A stretch of DNA of 64,000 nucleotides from Hyphomicrobiaceae bacterium. Lineage in GTDB: Bacteria > Pseudomonadota > Alphaproteobacteria > Rhizobiales > Methyloligellaceae. The stretch lies in assembly GCA_028066055.1 (NCBI GenBank), contig JALCBY010000004.1, forward strand, positions 86,402 to 150,401, given 5' to 3'. Shown here piece after piece: positions 57,618-64,000 of the stretch. Each line of letters begins with the position of its first letter. The first letter of the stretch is position 1. Position numbers and translations under genes: made by a program. The notes below the pieces were generated by a model, which saw only the letters and a program-made list of their open reading frames with translations, searched no databases and had not been told where the DNA came from.

Positions 57618-60544
57618 TATACATGTCAAGTGCTGATGTGAACCTCGAGGCGCGGCTGCGTGACGCAATCGAGGGAGAAGTGCTTTTCGACGCCTTTTCC
57701 CGGGGGCGCTACGCAACCGATGCGTCGATCTATCAGGTCATGCCATTTGGCGTCGTCGTTCCGAAGACGGATGCCGATCTTGCAGCGATCATCGAGATTG
57801 CGCACGAGGAGGGTCTGGCCCTCCTGCCGCGTGGCGGTGCCACCTCACAAAGCGGCCAGACGGTCGGCGAAGCGCTTGTCGTCGATTTCACCAAGTATCT
57901 GCGGAACATTCTTGCCGTCGATCCGGAAGCACGCACTTGCACCGTGCAGCCGGGCATCGTGCTCGATCAATTGAACGCACAGCTCAAGCAGCACGGCCTC
58001 TGGTTCCCGGTGGATGTGTCCACCGCAAGCCGAGCGACCATTGGCGGCATGACCGGCAACAACTCCTGCGGCACCCGGTCGATCCGCTACGGCATCATGC
58101 GTGATAACGTCACCGCCATCGACGCCACCCTGGCCGACGGCACGCAGGCGCGTTTCGGCGAAGTGCCCAGGTCCCTTGACCGCCTCAATGCCCCCTCCCC
58201 AGCGCTGGAGCTGATGCGCGACCTGATCACGCTGGGGCGAAAAAAGAAGACCCAGATCAACAAAGCGTTTCCGGCCGTTTCCCGGCGCGTCGGCGGTTAC
58301 CTGCTCGACACGCTGGTTCGCGATGGCAACGAGCCGCTCAACCTTGCAGGCATCCTGATCGGCTCGGAAGGAACTCTCGCGGTCTCCCGCGCCATCGATC
58401 TCAAACTCTCACCTCTGCCCAAGAACAAGGCGCTCGGCGTGTGCCACTTCCCGACCTTTCGCAAGGCGATGGAAGCCGCCCAGCATATCGTCGAGCTCGG
58501 GCCGACGGCGGTCGAGCTGGTTGACCGGACGCTGCTCGACCTGGCCCGCGATATCCCCATGTTCAAGGCGACGGTCAACCGTTTCGTGCGCGGCGAGCCG
58601 GAGGCGCTGCTGTTCACTGAATTCGCCGAAGACAACCAGGTCGAAAATCTGCGCCGGTTGAAAGAGCTGGACGAACTGATGCGCGACCTTGGCCACAAGA
58701 ACGCGGTGGTCGAGGCGGTCGGCGCCGATTTCCAGAAGGCCATCTGGGAGGTACGCAAGTCCGGCCTCAACATCATGATGAGCATGAAATCGGAAGGCAA
58801 ACCGGTCTCCTTCATCGAGGACTGCGCCGTGCCTCTGGAGCACCTAGCCGACTACACCGAGCGCCTGACCGAAGTTTTCGAGAAACACGGCACCAAAGGG
58901 ACCTGGTACGCCCATGCCTCGGTCGGCTGTCTGCATGTGCGGCCCGTGCTCAATCTGAAGCTGGAAAAAGACGCCGATACCATGCGCGACATCGCCGAAG
59001 AGGCCTTCGAGATGGTGCGCGAATATAAGGGCGCGCATTCAGGCGAACATGGCGACGGGCTGGTGCGCTCCGAGTTTCACGAGACCATGTACGGCAAGAA
59101 GACGGTCGATCTCTTTGAGCAGGTGAAGGACCTGTTCGATCCGCAGGGACACATGAACCCCGGAAAGATCGTTCGCGCCCCGAAGATGAACGACCGCACC
59201 CTGTTTCGCTACAAGCCGGACTACAAAATTCGGGAGATGAAGACGGGACTGGACTGGTCCGACTGGACGGGCGCCGGGAACGGTTTTCAGGGCGCCATCG
59301 AGATGTGCAACAACAACGGTGCCTGCCGCAAGTTCGACGCAGGCGTCATGTGTCCCTCCTATCGCGTCACCCGTGACGAAAAGGACGTGACCCGGGGACG
59401 GGCCAATACACTCCGCCTCGCAATCTCCGGACAGCTGGGAGCGGACGCCCTCACCTCACCCGATATGCAGGAGACCATGAAACACTGCGTCTCGTGCAAG
59501 GCGTGCCGGCGCGAATGCCCGACGGGCGTCGACATGGCGAAGATGAAGATCGAGGTCCAGCGCGCGAACATCGAACGCCATGGCCTCTCACTGCACGACA
59601 AGCTTGTCGCGTATCTTCCGCAAACGGCGCGCATCGCGTCGCGCCTGCCCTGGGCTTTCAATCTGCGCAATTCCCTCCCCGGCATGGCGAAAGCCATGGA
59701 GAGAATGACCGGGTTCACCGCGAAGCGCGTCCTGCCCCGCTGGCGTTTCGACGCCTTCCGGAGGCGCGGACCGTTCGGCGACGAAGGGGGCCGCGAGGTC
59801 GTGCTGTTCGCCGACACCTTCAACCGGTATTTCGAGCCGGATAATGTGCGCGCAGCGATCCGCGTTTTGACCGCCTCCGGCGCGCGCGTCCATATCGCCG
59901 CCGGGACGAGTTCGCGGCCACTGTGCTGTGGTCGCACTTATCTGACGGCAGGTCTCATCGAGCGGGCGCGCGCGGAAGCGTCTCGCTTTCTCGACGCTGT
60001 CAAACCGCACCTCGATGCCGGACGCCCCGTGATCGGGCTGGAGCCGAGCTGCCTGTTCACTCTCAAGGACGAGTTCCCCTCATTGCTGCCGGGGGCAGAG
60101 ACCGAACGTCTGGCCGAGAGCGCCGTGCTGCTCGAAGAATATCTGATGAACGAAAAGAAGGCGCGTCGGCTCAAACTCGAACTCAAGCCGCAGACGGACC
60201 CGATCCTGCTTCACGGGCATTGTCACCAGAAATCCTTCGCCGCAATGGACGCCGTGGTGGGCGCGCTTGAGCTTATCCCCGAGGCAAACGTCGAGACCGT
60301 GCAGTCGAGTTGCTGCGGCATGGCCGGCTCCTATGGCTACGCCACCGACACCTACGACATGTCCATGGCCATGGGCGAGCTGTCGCTGTTGCCGGCCGTG
60401 CGCACCGCGCAGGAGAATACCGTTCTGGCGGCAGACGGTTTTTCCTGCCGCCACCAGATCGCCGACGGGACCGGCCGCGAAGCCCGGCACGTCGCGCGCA
60501 TTCTCGATCAGGCACTGGCAGGCCCTGACAACAAGCGAGGTTAG
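57608..60544 (+). CDS. FAD-binding and (4Fe-4S) oxidoreductase, GlcD-GlcF fusion
   Basis: Large D-2-hydroxyacid dehydrogenase-type protein, 978 residues. The N-terminal PCMH FAD domain (about 38-215, with LLPRGGATSQSGQTVG) and FAD-oxidase C domain (about 270-530, ending GEHGDGLVRSEF) match GlcD/D-lactate dehydrogenase. Next come two iron-sulfur motifs (CNNNGACRKFDAGVMCP and CVSCKACRRECP, about 560-640) and CCG-type domains (SSCCGMAGSYGY). D-lactate, glycolate or another D-2-hydroxyacid could be the substrate. ATG 57623 is an alternative start; neither has an RBS. gntR follows by 3 bases. Confidence 0.9.
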   Translation: MNSLYMSSADVNLEARLRDAIEGEVLFDAFSRGRYATDASIYQVMPFGVVVPKTDADLAAIIEIAHEEGLALLPRGGATSQSGQTVGEALVVDFTKYLRNILAVDPEARTCTVQPGIVLDQLNAQLKQHGLWFPVDVSTASRATIGGMTGNNSCGTRSIRYGIMRDNVTAIDATLADGTQARFGEVPRSLDRLNAPSPALELMRDLITLGRKKKTQINKAFPAVSRRVGGYLLDTLVRDGNEPLNLAGILIGSEGTLAVSRAIDLKLSPLPKNKALGVCHFPTFRKAMEAAQHIVELGPTAVELVDRTLLDLARDIPMFKATVNRFVRGEPEALLFTEFAEDNQVENLRRLKELDELMRDLGHKNAVVEAVGADFQKAIWEVRKSGLNIMMSMKSEGKPVSFIEDCAVPLEHLADYTERLTEVFEKHGTKGTWYAHASVGCLHVRPVLNLKLEKDADTMRDIAEEAFEMVREYKGAHSGEHGDGLVRSEFHETMYGKKTVDLFEQVKDLFDPQGHMNPGKIVRAPKMNDRTLFRYKPDYKIREMKTGLDWSDWTGAGNGFQGAIEMCNNNGACRKFDAGVMCPSYRVTRDEKDVTRGRANTLRLAISGQLGADALTSPDMQETMKHCVSCKACRRECPTGVDMAKMKIEVQRANIERHGLSLHDKLVAYLPQTARIASRLPWAFNLRNSLPGMAKAMERMTGFTAKRVLPRWRFDAFRRRGPFGDEGGREVVLFADTFNRYFEPDNVRAAIRVLTASGARVHIAAGTSSRPLCCGRTYLTAGLIERARAEASRFLDAVKPHLDAGRPVIGLEPSCLFTLKDEFPSLLPGAETERLAESAVLLEEYLMNEKKARRLKLELKPQTDPILLHGHCHQKSFAAMDAVVGALELIPEANVETVQSSCCGMAGSYGYATDTYDMSMAMGELSLLPAVRTAQENTVLAADGFSCRHQIADGTGREARHVARILDQALAGPDNKRG

Positions 60545-60547
60545 GCG

Positions 60548-61243
60548 ATGGCACAGGATGAAACCGCAACCCTCACCCGAGCGGAACCCATCATCCGGCG
60601 CACGCTCCATGATGAACTGCTGGAACGCCTGAGGCAGATGATCATCGACGGAGACCTTACCCCCGGCTCCAAGGTGCCGGAGAAGGATCTGTGCGCCCGC
60701 TTCGGTGTTTCGCGCACACCCTTGCGCGAGGCACTCAAGGTATTGGCGAACGAAGGGCTGGTGACGCTGACGCCCAACCGGGGTGCCATGATCGCCGACC
60801 TCACCCTGGACGACCTGGAAGAGACCTTCCCGGTCATGGGCGCTCTCGAGGCGCTCTCCGGCGAGATGGCCTGCGCCAACATCACCGACGCGGAGATCGC
60901 GGAGATCAGAAAACTGCATGAGGAGATGGTTGCGCACTACAAGGCGCGCGCGCTGCACGCCTACTTCCGCACCAACCAGAAGATCCACGAGCGAATCTTG
61001 AGTGCTGCAAACAACCAGACCCTGTCGACGCTCTATCGCGGTCTGGAGGGTCGCATCCGGCAGGCGCGCTACATCGCCAACATGTCGGATGCACGCTGGG
61101 CCCAGGCGGTCGAGGAGCACGCACAGATGCTGGATGCGCTGGAGGCCCGAGACGGCGTCGCACTGGCGGCCATCATGAAGAGGCACCTGGAAAACAAGTT
61201 CGAGACGGTCAAGGAGGCCCTCCTCAACCGCGCGCAGGACTAA
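60548..61243 (+). CDS. GntR family (FCD domain) transcriptional regulator
   Basis: Regulator of 231 residues. The N-terminal winged helix-turn-helix includes LTPGSKVPEKDLCARFGVSRT with TPLREALKVLANEGLV (about 35-75), and the C-terminal helical FCD effector domain has the metal-binding acidic and His residues in HEEMVAHYKA, TNQKIHERIL and AVEEHAQMLDAL. It is 3 bases after the GlcDF gene and so probably controls the divergon, including itself. FCD ligands are commonly organic acids; the ligand here is unknown. Confidence 0.92.
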   Translation: MAQDETATLTRAEPIIRRTLHDELLERLRQMIIDGDLTPGSKVPEKDLCARFGVSRTPLREALKVLANEGLVTLTPNRGAMIADLTLDDLEETFPVMGALEALSGEMACANITDAEIAEIRKLHEEMVAHYKARALHAYFRTNQKIHERILSAANNQTLSTLYRGLEGRIRQARYIANMSDARWAQAVEEHAQMLDALEARDGVALAAIMKRHLENKFETVKEALLNRAQD

Positions 61244-61319
61244 GCCTCTTTCATTCGCCGCGCATTCCCGATATCAGGGGTTAACCTGTTGCTCGTTTTC
61301 CGGCATTAAGGTCGTCGAC

Positions 61320-61409
61320 GGATGGGTGGCCGAGTGGTTGAAGGCACCGGTCTTGAAAACCGGCAGGCGTGCAAGCGTCTCGGGGGTTCGAATCCCTCCC
61401 CATCCGCCA
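61320..61409 (+). tRNA. tRNA-Ser (anticodon TGA)
   Basis: A 90-base gene including encoded CCA. The acceptor stem pairs GGATGGG (61320-61326) with CCCATCC (61399-61405), then discriminator G and CCA. The anticodon arm CCGGT-CTTGAAA-ACCGG gives anticodon TGA at 61354-61356. A long variable arm (about 61364-61380), typical of tRNA-Ser, and the T arm GGGGGTTCGAATCCCTCC follow. Its 3' end is repeated about 2.1 kb downstream, suggesting use as an integration site. A T6 run at 61428-61433 may end its transcript. Confidence 0.98.
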
Positions 61410-61426
61410 GAAATTCTCAGACAAGC
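61399..61426 (+). repeat. att-like direct repeat, left copy (tRNA-Ser 3' end)
   Basis: CCCATCCGCCAGAAATT followed by CTCAGACAAGC. It is made of the last 11 bases of the tRNA gene plus the next 17 bases. The partner copy at 63548-63576 matches at nearly all positions, with a few substitutions and a short indel. Repeats that include a tRNA 3' end are the typical footprint of tyrosine integrase-mediated insertion. Confidence 0.55.
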
Positions 61427-61483
61427 GTTTTTTATATGGCTGCGGCTTCGGCTGCTCCCATTTTCAAAACGCCAAAGCTGCTC

Positions 61484-61732
61484 TCAACGCTTCTTGCTTC
61501 CGGTGGTCTTCTTCTTTTTACCGCTGACCTTCTTTTTGCTGCAAGGACCATTAATGCTCATAGTGTTATGGCGCTCGTCATCAGTAAGACTGCCTTGTTG
61601 CCAGCGGCCAAAAGAACATGCACATTGAGCTGGCGTATAGCCTGCAGCCACGCAACTCTGTGGATAGGCATGGGCGCTTTGGCCAAAGAAGAGAAGGCCT
61701 ACGGCTGCCGCGCCCAATAATAACGTCTTCAT
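61484..61732 (-). CDS. Small secreted Cys-containing basic protein, unknown
   Basis: Not recognised as a named family. The 82 residues start with a clear signal peptide (MKTLLLGAAAVGLLFFGQSAHA, cleavage after the AHA at about residue 22). The mature part has four cysteines (in SCVAAGYTPAQCACSFGRW and INGPC) and an extremely basic tail (KKKVSGKKKKTTGSKKR). The C-x9-C-x-C pattern occurs in many small exported proteins of unknown role. It lies inside the tRNA-bounded AT-rich cassette, with the same orientation as its neighbours. Confidence 0.65.
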   Translation of the reverse strand: MKTLLLGAAAVGLLFFGQSAHAYPQSCVAAGYTPAQCACSFGRWQQGSLTDDERHNTMSINGPCSKKKVSGKKKKTTGSKKR

Positions 61733-61777
61733 TCAAACCCTCCATTGCTATCTGACGTCACTAAGCCGACATTATTG

Positions 61778-62047
61778 TTAGGCGATAACCCCTTCGTCTC
61801 CAGTATATGCTCCACGCGCCAGCTGCTTATTAGAAAGCTTTTTTGCATGCTCTTGCAGCAAATTTTTCGCCGGGTTGTTAGGCGGCAACCTCTCGGCCAT
61901 TTCCAGCATTTGCTTCACGCGAGTTTTCTTATTTAACTCAGATTGCTTCTCAAGATGGCGAAGCCCGAAATAGGCCTTGATCAGCGCGAATGCGAAAATC
62001 GCAGCAGCCATGATCAGAAAGCCAACACCTATATTCTCAACGCCCAT
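61778..62047 (-). CDS. Small single-pass membrane protein, unknown
   Basis: 89 residues with one N-terminal membrane helix (VGFLIMAAAIFAFALIKAYF, about 8-27) followed by a charged, helical, probably cytoplasmic tail rich in Lys, Glu, Asn and Gln. No family is recognised. Its start overlaps the end of the next upstream gene by 11 bases, which suggests that the two are translated from one message. Confidence 0.6.
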   Translation of the reverse strand: MGVENIGVGFLIMAAAIFAFALIKAYFGLRHLEKQSELNKKTRVKQMLEMAERLPPNNPAKNLLQEHAKKLSNKQLARGAYTGDEGVIA

Positions 62048-62603
62048 AGTGTGCCTTTATTTCTTGCATTACTTCGCACAGCCTTTCCGCATTTTGTTGA
62101 CGACTGTTGAACGGTATAGGAAAGCCAACCTTTGCTGCAATGCCACCAATCGTCCAGCCAACATCATTTGCACCAATATCATCTGGTTCAAGCCCACCGT
62201 CGGCAGCTGCATCAATGCCTATTAAGCCTAGGATCGCCACTATTGCTCCGCTACCGCCCGTGTTTAATGCTCTACTGTAAAGGGCATTTCGATTCCCTTT
62301 TTCCTTGTATCGTTCACGCCACTCCGATGCGCATAGGTATATCCAAGCACCAAGCTTAGTATTATTTTTCTGTGCCTTACTTGGAAACCCTTTCGGGTTG
62401 GCGTTTGGCTGTATCAGCCAGTCTCGAAACGCTCTCGCATCACGAAAGTGCGCATCGAAACTCGGTTCTTTCTCCGGACGGAACAAATTCACGAGTTGCT
62501 CGACCGTATTTGGAGGTGGATTTGGCAGGTTCTCATCCCTGAAGGAGTGGAATGATTTTGAGCGCAACATTAAATTTGAACCGAATAATTTCAATTTCAA
62601 CAT
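62037..62603 (-). CDS. Hypothetical protein of the tRNA-Ser cassette
   Basis: About 188 residues from ATG 62603; ATG 62570 is also possible. The N-terminal half is polar (PNPPPNTVEQLVNLFRPEKE), the middle has aromatic residues (GAWIYLCASEWRERYKEKG), and a Gly/Ala/Ile-rich stretch (GGSGAIVAILGLIGIDAAAD) looks like a membrane or buried hairpin. No family is recognised. Its 3' end overlaps the next small membrane protein gene by 11 bases, and its start region overlaps another small frame, so its true start is unclear. Confidence 0.5.
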   Translation of the reverse strand: MLKLKLFGSNLMLRSKSFHSFRDENLPNPPPNTVEQLVNLFRPEKEPSFDAHFRDARAFRDWLIQPNANPKGFPSKAQKNNTKLGAWIYLCASEWRERYKEKGNRNALYSRALNTGGSGAIVAILGLIGIDAAADGGLEPDDIGANDVGWTIGGIAAKVGFPIPFNSRQQNAERLCEVMQEIKAHYGR

Positions 62604-62712
62604 AGTAAAATAAAAAACCAAAGGTAGTCGAATTAAAATTATCGGCACCTTGTTGTGCGGCACTAAGCTTACTGATGATTTGCGCGAGATTGCTATTTTC
62701 CTGTCCCATCAT
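62533..62712 (-). CDS. Possible small overlapping gene, unknown
   Basis: A 59-residue frame beginning with ATG 62712, which overlaps the end of the 173-residue gene by 20 bases in the manner of a translationally coupled gene. It begins MMGQENSNLAQIISKLSAAQ. Its 3' part overlaps the 188-residue frame by 71 bases. A run of six A on the plus strand (62612-62617) lies where the two frames meet, so a frameshift that split one longer gene is an alternative. Weakly supported. Confidence 0.25.
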   Translation of the reverse strand: MMGQENSNLAQIISKLSAAQQGADNFNSTTFGFLFYYVEIEIIRFKFNVALKIIPLLQG

Positions 62713-63214
62713 TCGCAGATGGGAATACAATGACATTGTCGTCGTCAACTTCTCTTCCCTTCGCCCGCCAGCCTTTCGCATCGATACCCTCATTCTCGAT
62801 CACGAAGTTCAGCAGCTGCATCCAAGCGGAACTTAATTCAGCTTGAGTCTGTGCATTCATCGCCAGAAACCAAGGCTGTGCGACGATGTTGCATTTTCGG
62901 GATTGCGTATCGACCGAGAGCAACAAATAGCGCACGGCCTCATTCTCATCCTCTCGGTCGCGAAATTCGCGGGGCTTATGATCCGGATCATCCACTCCTT
63001 CGCCGACGTCCCGAATATCCACGACGGCTTCGGCATGGACGCCGTAGGCGCTGTTGCTTGATGCCTGCGCCGACCAATCCGTTTCGGTGAGAGTGGCTGA
63101 CTGGCGAAGTGCCTTTTGCAACGCGGAGTCGGCGTTCGGAGCTTCTACGACAAGCGTTGCAGACTGGAGCACCGGGCGAACCAATCGCACTGTATAGACC
63201 CTGTCCCGTTTCAT
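62693..63214 (-). CDS. Hypothetical protein, first larger gene of the cassette
   Basis: 173 residues, no family recognised. The N-terminal 70 residues (YTVRLVRPVLQSATLVVEAP, then NADSALQKAL) look like a small alpha/beta domain of the kind found in plasmid and phage accessory proteins. A charged linker (DVGEGVDDPDHKPREFRDRE) separates it from a C-terminal part containing YLLLSVDTQSRKCNIVAQPW. It is followed on the same strand by overlapping small frames. Its GC content is closer to the chromosome than that of the genes after it. Confidence 0.55.
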   Translation of the reverse strand: MKRDRVYTVRLVRPVLQSATLVVEAPNADSALQKALRQSATLTETDWSAQASSNSAYGVHAEAVVDIRDVGEGVDDPDHKPREFRDREDENEAVRYLLLSVDTQSRKCNIVAQPWFLAMNAQTQAELSSAWMQLLNFVIENEGIDAKGWRAKGREVDDDNVIVFPSANDGTGK

Positions 63215-63737
63215 GTGGCGAGTCGGGTATCACATGACCGGACTGTGGCTGACTTAATTCTTCTTCACAATCCGAGGCTCGCCAACCGCCGCCTGACGGC
63301 TTCGACGTCCATCGTCTGGCCGCAGAGATTGCACACTCATTTCTCCGGTTGGTTCCTTCCAGATTGCCCTGATCATTTGCGGGACAATGGCGAGACGCGC
63401 CGGCAAGCCATGTTCGCTTAGAGGTGCCCCAGAGGCATAGTCTGTTCGCCATCAAGCGCCTGGATGAGAGACGCGATGCGGATGTCCTTGAAGAGATTGC
63501 TCAGCGGCAAGCCAGAGCGCCCATATATCAATGCTGTATGGCGGACACCCATCCGTCAGAATTTTCTCAGACAAACATGACCTGTATGGCGGCAGCTTTA
63601 CGCTGACCCAACCAACGATGGTTAATTTGATTGTGTTTGCGCAGGTATTTGTTGATGCTCGGAGCAGGACGTAAACATGCAATTATCTATTCAGTCGAAA
63701 ATAGGTGGAAACCTTCGGCGGACGAGCGAGGTTTGAA
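63215..63737. other. 523 bases without a well-supported gene
   Basis: Two very short minus-strand frames are visible: 63418-63552 (44 codons, starting within the right att-like repeat, with VRHTALIYGRSGLPL and ending PLGHL) and 63265-63336 (23 codons from a GTG preceded by GGAGAAATGA, containing CNLCGQTMD). Both are too short to assert. The right part, after the repeat, is AT-rich and should contain the promoter of the gene that starts at 63738; no convincing -35/-10 pair was found. Confidence 0.3.
63548..63576 (+). repeat. att-like direct repeat, right copy
   Basis: CCCATCCGTCAGAATTTT followed by CTCAGACAAAC. It matches the tRNA-Ser 3' end and its flank (61399-61426) except for one C-to-T change, a small change in the A/T run and one G-to-A change. 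There is no T-arm or other tRNA sequence before it, so it is not a duplicated tRNA gene. Orientation is the same as the left copy. Confidence 0.5.
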
Positions 63738-64000
63738 ATGGGTTGGCGAGTTATTGCAGCGATCTTTGCTCTGATTACCACGCCGACGACGTTGGCGGCA
63801 CAGAATGCGGATCCCTGGACAGGGCTTTATCAGGCGATCGATCATGTAGACGGATCGATCGATCACTTGTCCATCTTCGCAAACGGCGACGGCAGCTATA
63901 CCCTTGTTGGCACTGCAAGCAATCATGGCGCATGCACTGAAAAGGCCGGAATGCCAAAGCGCGGATGGCATAAGGCGTCCGGCACGCTTCGCGACGGAAA
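63738..64000 (+). CDS. Secreted protein of unknown function, 3'-truncated by window end
   Basis: The frame opens at ATG 63738 with AGCGAGG six bases upstream and stays open to the last base (87 codons visible). The N-terminus is a clear signal peptide (MGWRVIAAIFALITTPTTLA, cleavage near LAAQN). The mature part starts NADPWTGLYQAIDHVDGSID and contains SLTLVG-like strand patterns (GDGSYTLVGTASNHGAC). I do not recognise the family. It lies outside the att-bounded element, on the opposite strand from the cassette genes. Confidence 0.6.
   Translation, partial: MGWRVIAAIFALITTPTTLAAQNADPWTGLYQAIDHVDGSIDHLSIFANGDGSYTLVGTASNHGACTEKAGMPKRGWHKASGTLRDG

Larger units (their letters stand above)
61410..63547. 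mobile_element. Putative tRNA-Ser-integrated element or remnant (about 2.1 kb)
   Basis: The stretch is bounded by the att-like repeats at 61399-61426 and 63548-63576. It is visibly AT-richer than the rest of the window, carries only short minus-strand genes that I do not recognise, and interrupts an otherwise core chromosomal region. There is no complete integrase; only a 44-codon frame touching the right repeat contains RHT and GH elements that faintly recall a tyrosine recombinase. It may be a non-autonomous or decayed island, or one part of a larger nested island. Confidence 0.4.

Noticed and set aside
62988-63455. 155-codon minus-strand frame overlapping the 173-residue gene
   Set aside because: Arg/Ser/Cys-rich composition typical of an out-of-frame translation; most of it is a shadow of the 173-residue gene in another frame.
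63424-63606. 60-codon plus-strand frame after the cassette
   Set aside because: No ribosome binding site and no protein-like pattern. It runs through the att-like repeat and is opposite other weak frames.
1-64000. CRISPR arrays, insertion sequences and rRNA genes
   Set aside because: No regularly spaced repeats, no transposase motifs with terminal inverted repeats and no rRNA sequence were seen anywhere in the window.

Overview
The window looks like a chromosomal segment of a GC-rich alphaproteobacterium, most probably of the Hyphomicrobiales (Rhizobiales) type. The evidence is gene order and domain fusion: dusB-ntrB-ntrC-ntrY-ntrX-trkA-trkH-hfq-hflX, a fused ispDF next to cinA, fabD-fabG-acpP-fabF-mltG-yicC-gmk, lptF-lptG-lptD-surA-like-pdxA-rsmA, and rpsF-rpsR-DUF2232-rplI-dnaB-alr-radA-cvpA-purF. 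These are conserved core blocks of the class. The species cannot be fixed from the sequence alone.

Layout. 1-4642: end of a pyruvate dehydrogenase operon (E2, E3), three consecutive small GlsB/YeaQ-like membrane proteins, lipoyl synthase and a COQ10/RatA-type START protein. 4664-6342: cinA and ispDF on the minus strand. 6564-19175: nitrogen regulation (dusB-ntrBC, ntrYX), potassium uptake (trkAH), hfq and hflX. 19187-21686: mazG and pepA, minus strand. 21956-29528: the LPS export permeases LptF/LptG, LptD, a SurA-like chaperone, pdxA and rsmA. 29547-36453: fatty acid synthesis cluster with mltG, yicC and gmk, minus strand. 36805-46723: ribosomal proteins S6, S18 and L9, replicative helicase, alanine racemase, RadA, CvpA, PurF and an SDR. 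46739-54138: dacC-tmk-holB-metG-tatD-MBL operon and an RlpA lipoprotein, minus strand. 54285-61243: a metabolic divergon (CoA-transferase, enoyl-CoA hydratase-like and PLP aminotransferase facing a GlcD-GlcF fusion and a GntR regulator). 61320-61409: tRNA-Ser(TGA).

Downstream of the tRNA the character changes. From about 61410 to 63550 the sequence is visibly AT-richer, and all plausible genes are small, on the minus strand and of unknown function. The 3' end of the tRNA gene plus about 17 following bases is repeated imperfectly at 63548-63576. This is what a tRNA-integrated genetic element of about 2.1 kb, or the remnant of one, would leave behind. No complete integrase is seen inside it. 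A secreted protein gene starts at 63738 and runs off the window.

Most of the window is ordinary housekeeping DNA. The best points for a second look are the att-like repeat and its orphan-gene cassette, two mutually exclusive hairpins in the rpsF leader (one hides the Shine-Dalgarno sequence), a cluster of GCACAA/TTGTGC elements before dusB-ntrBC, and the uncharacterised CoA-transferase/aminotransferase/GlcDF/GntR divergon.
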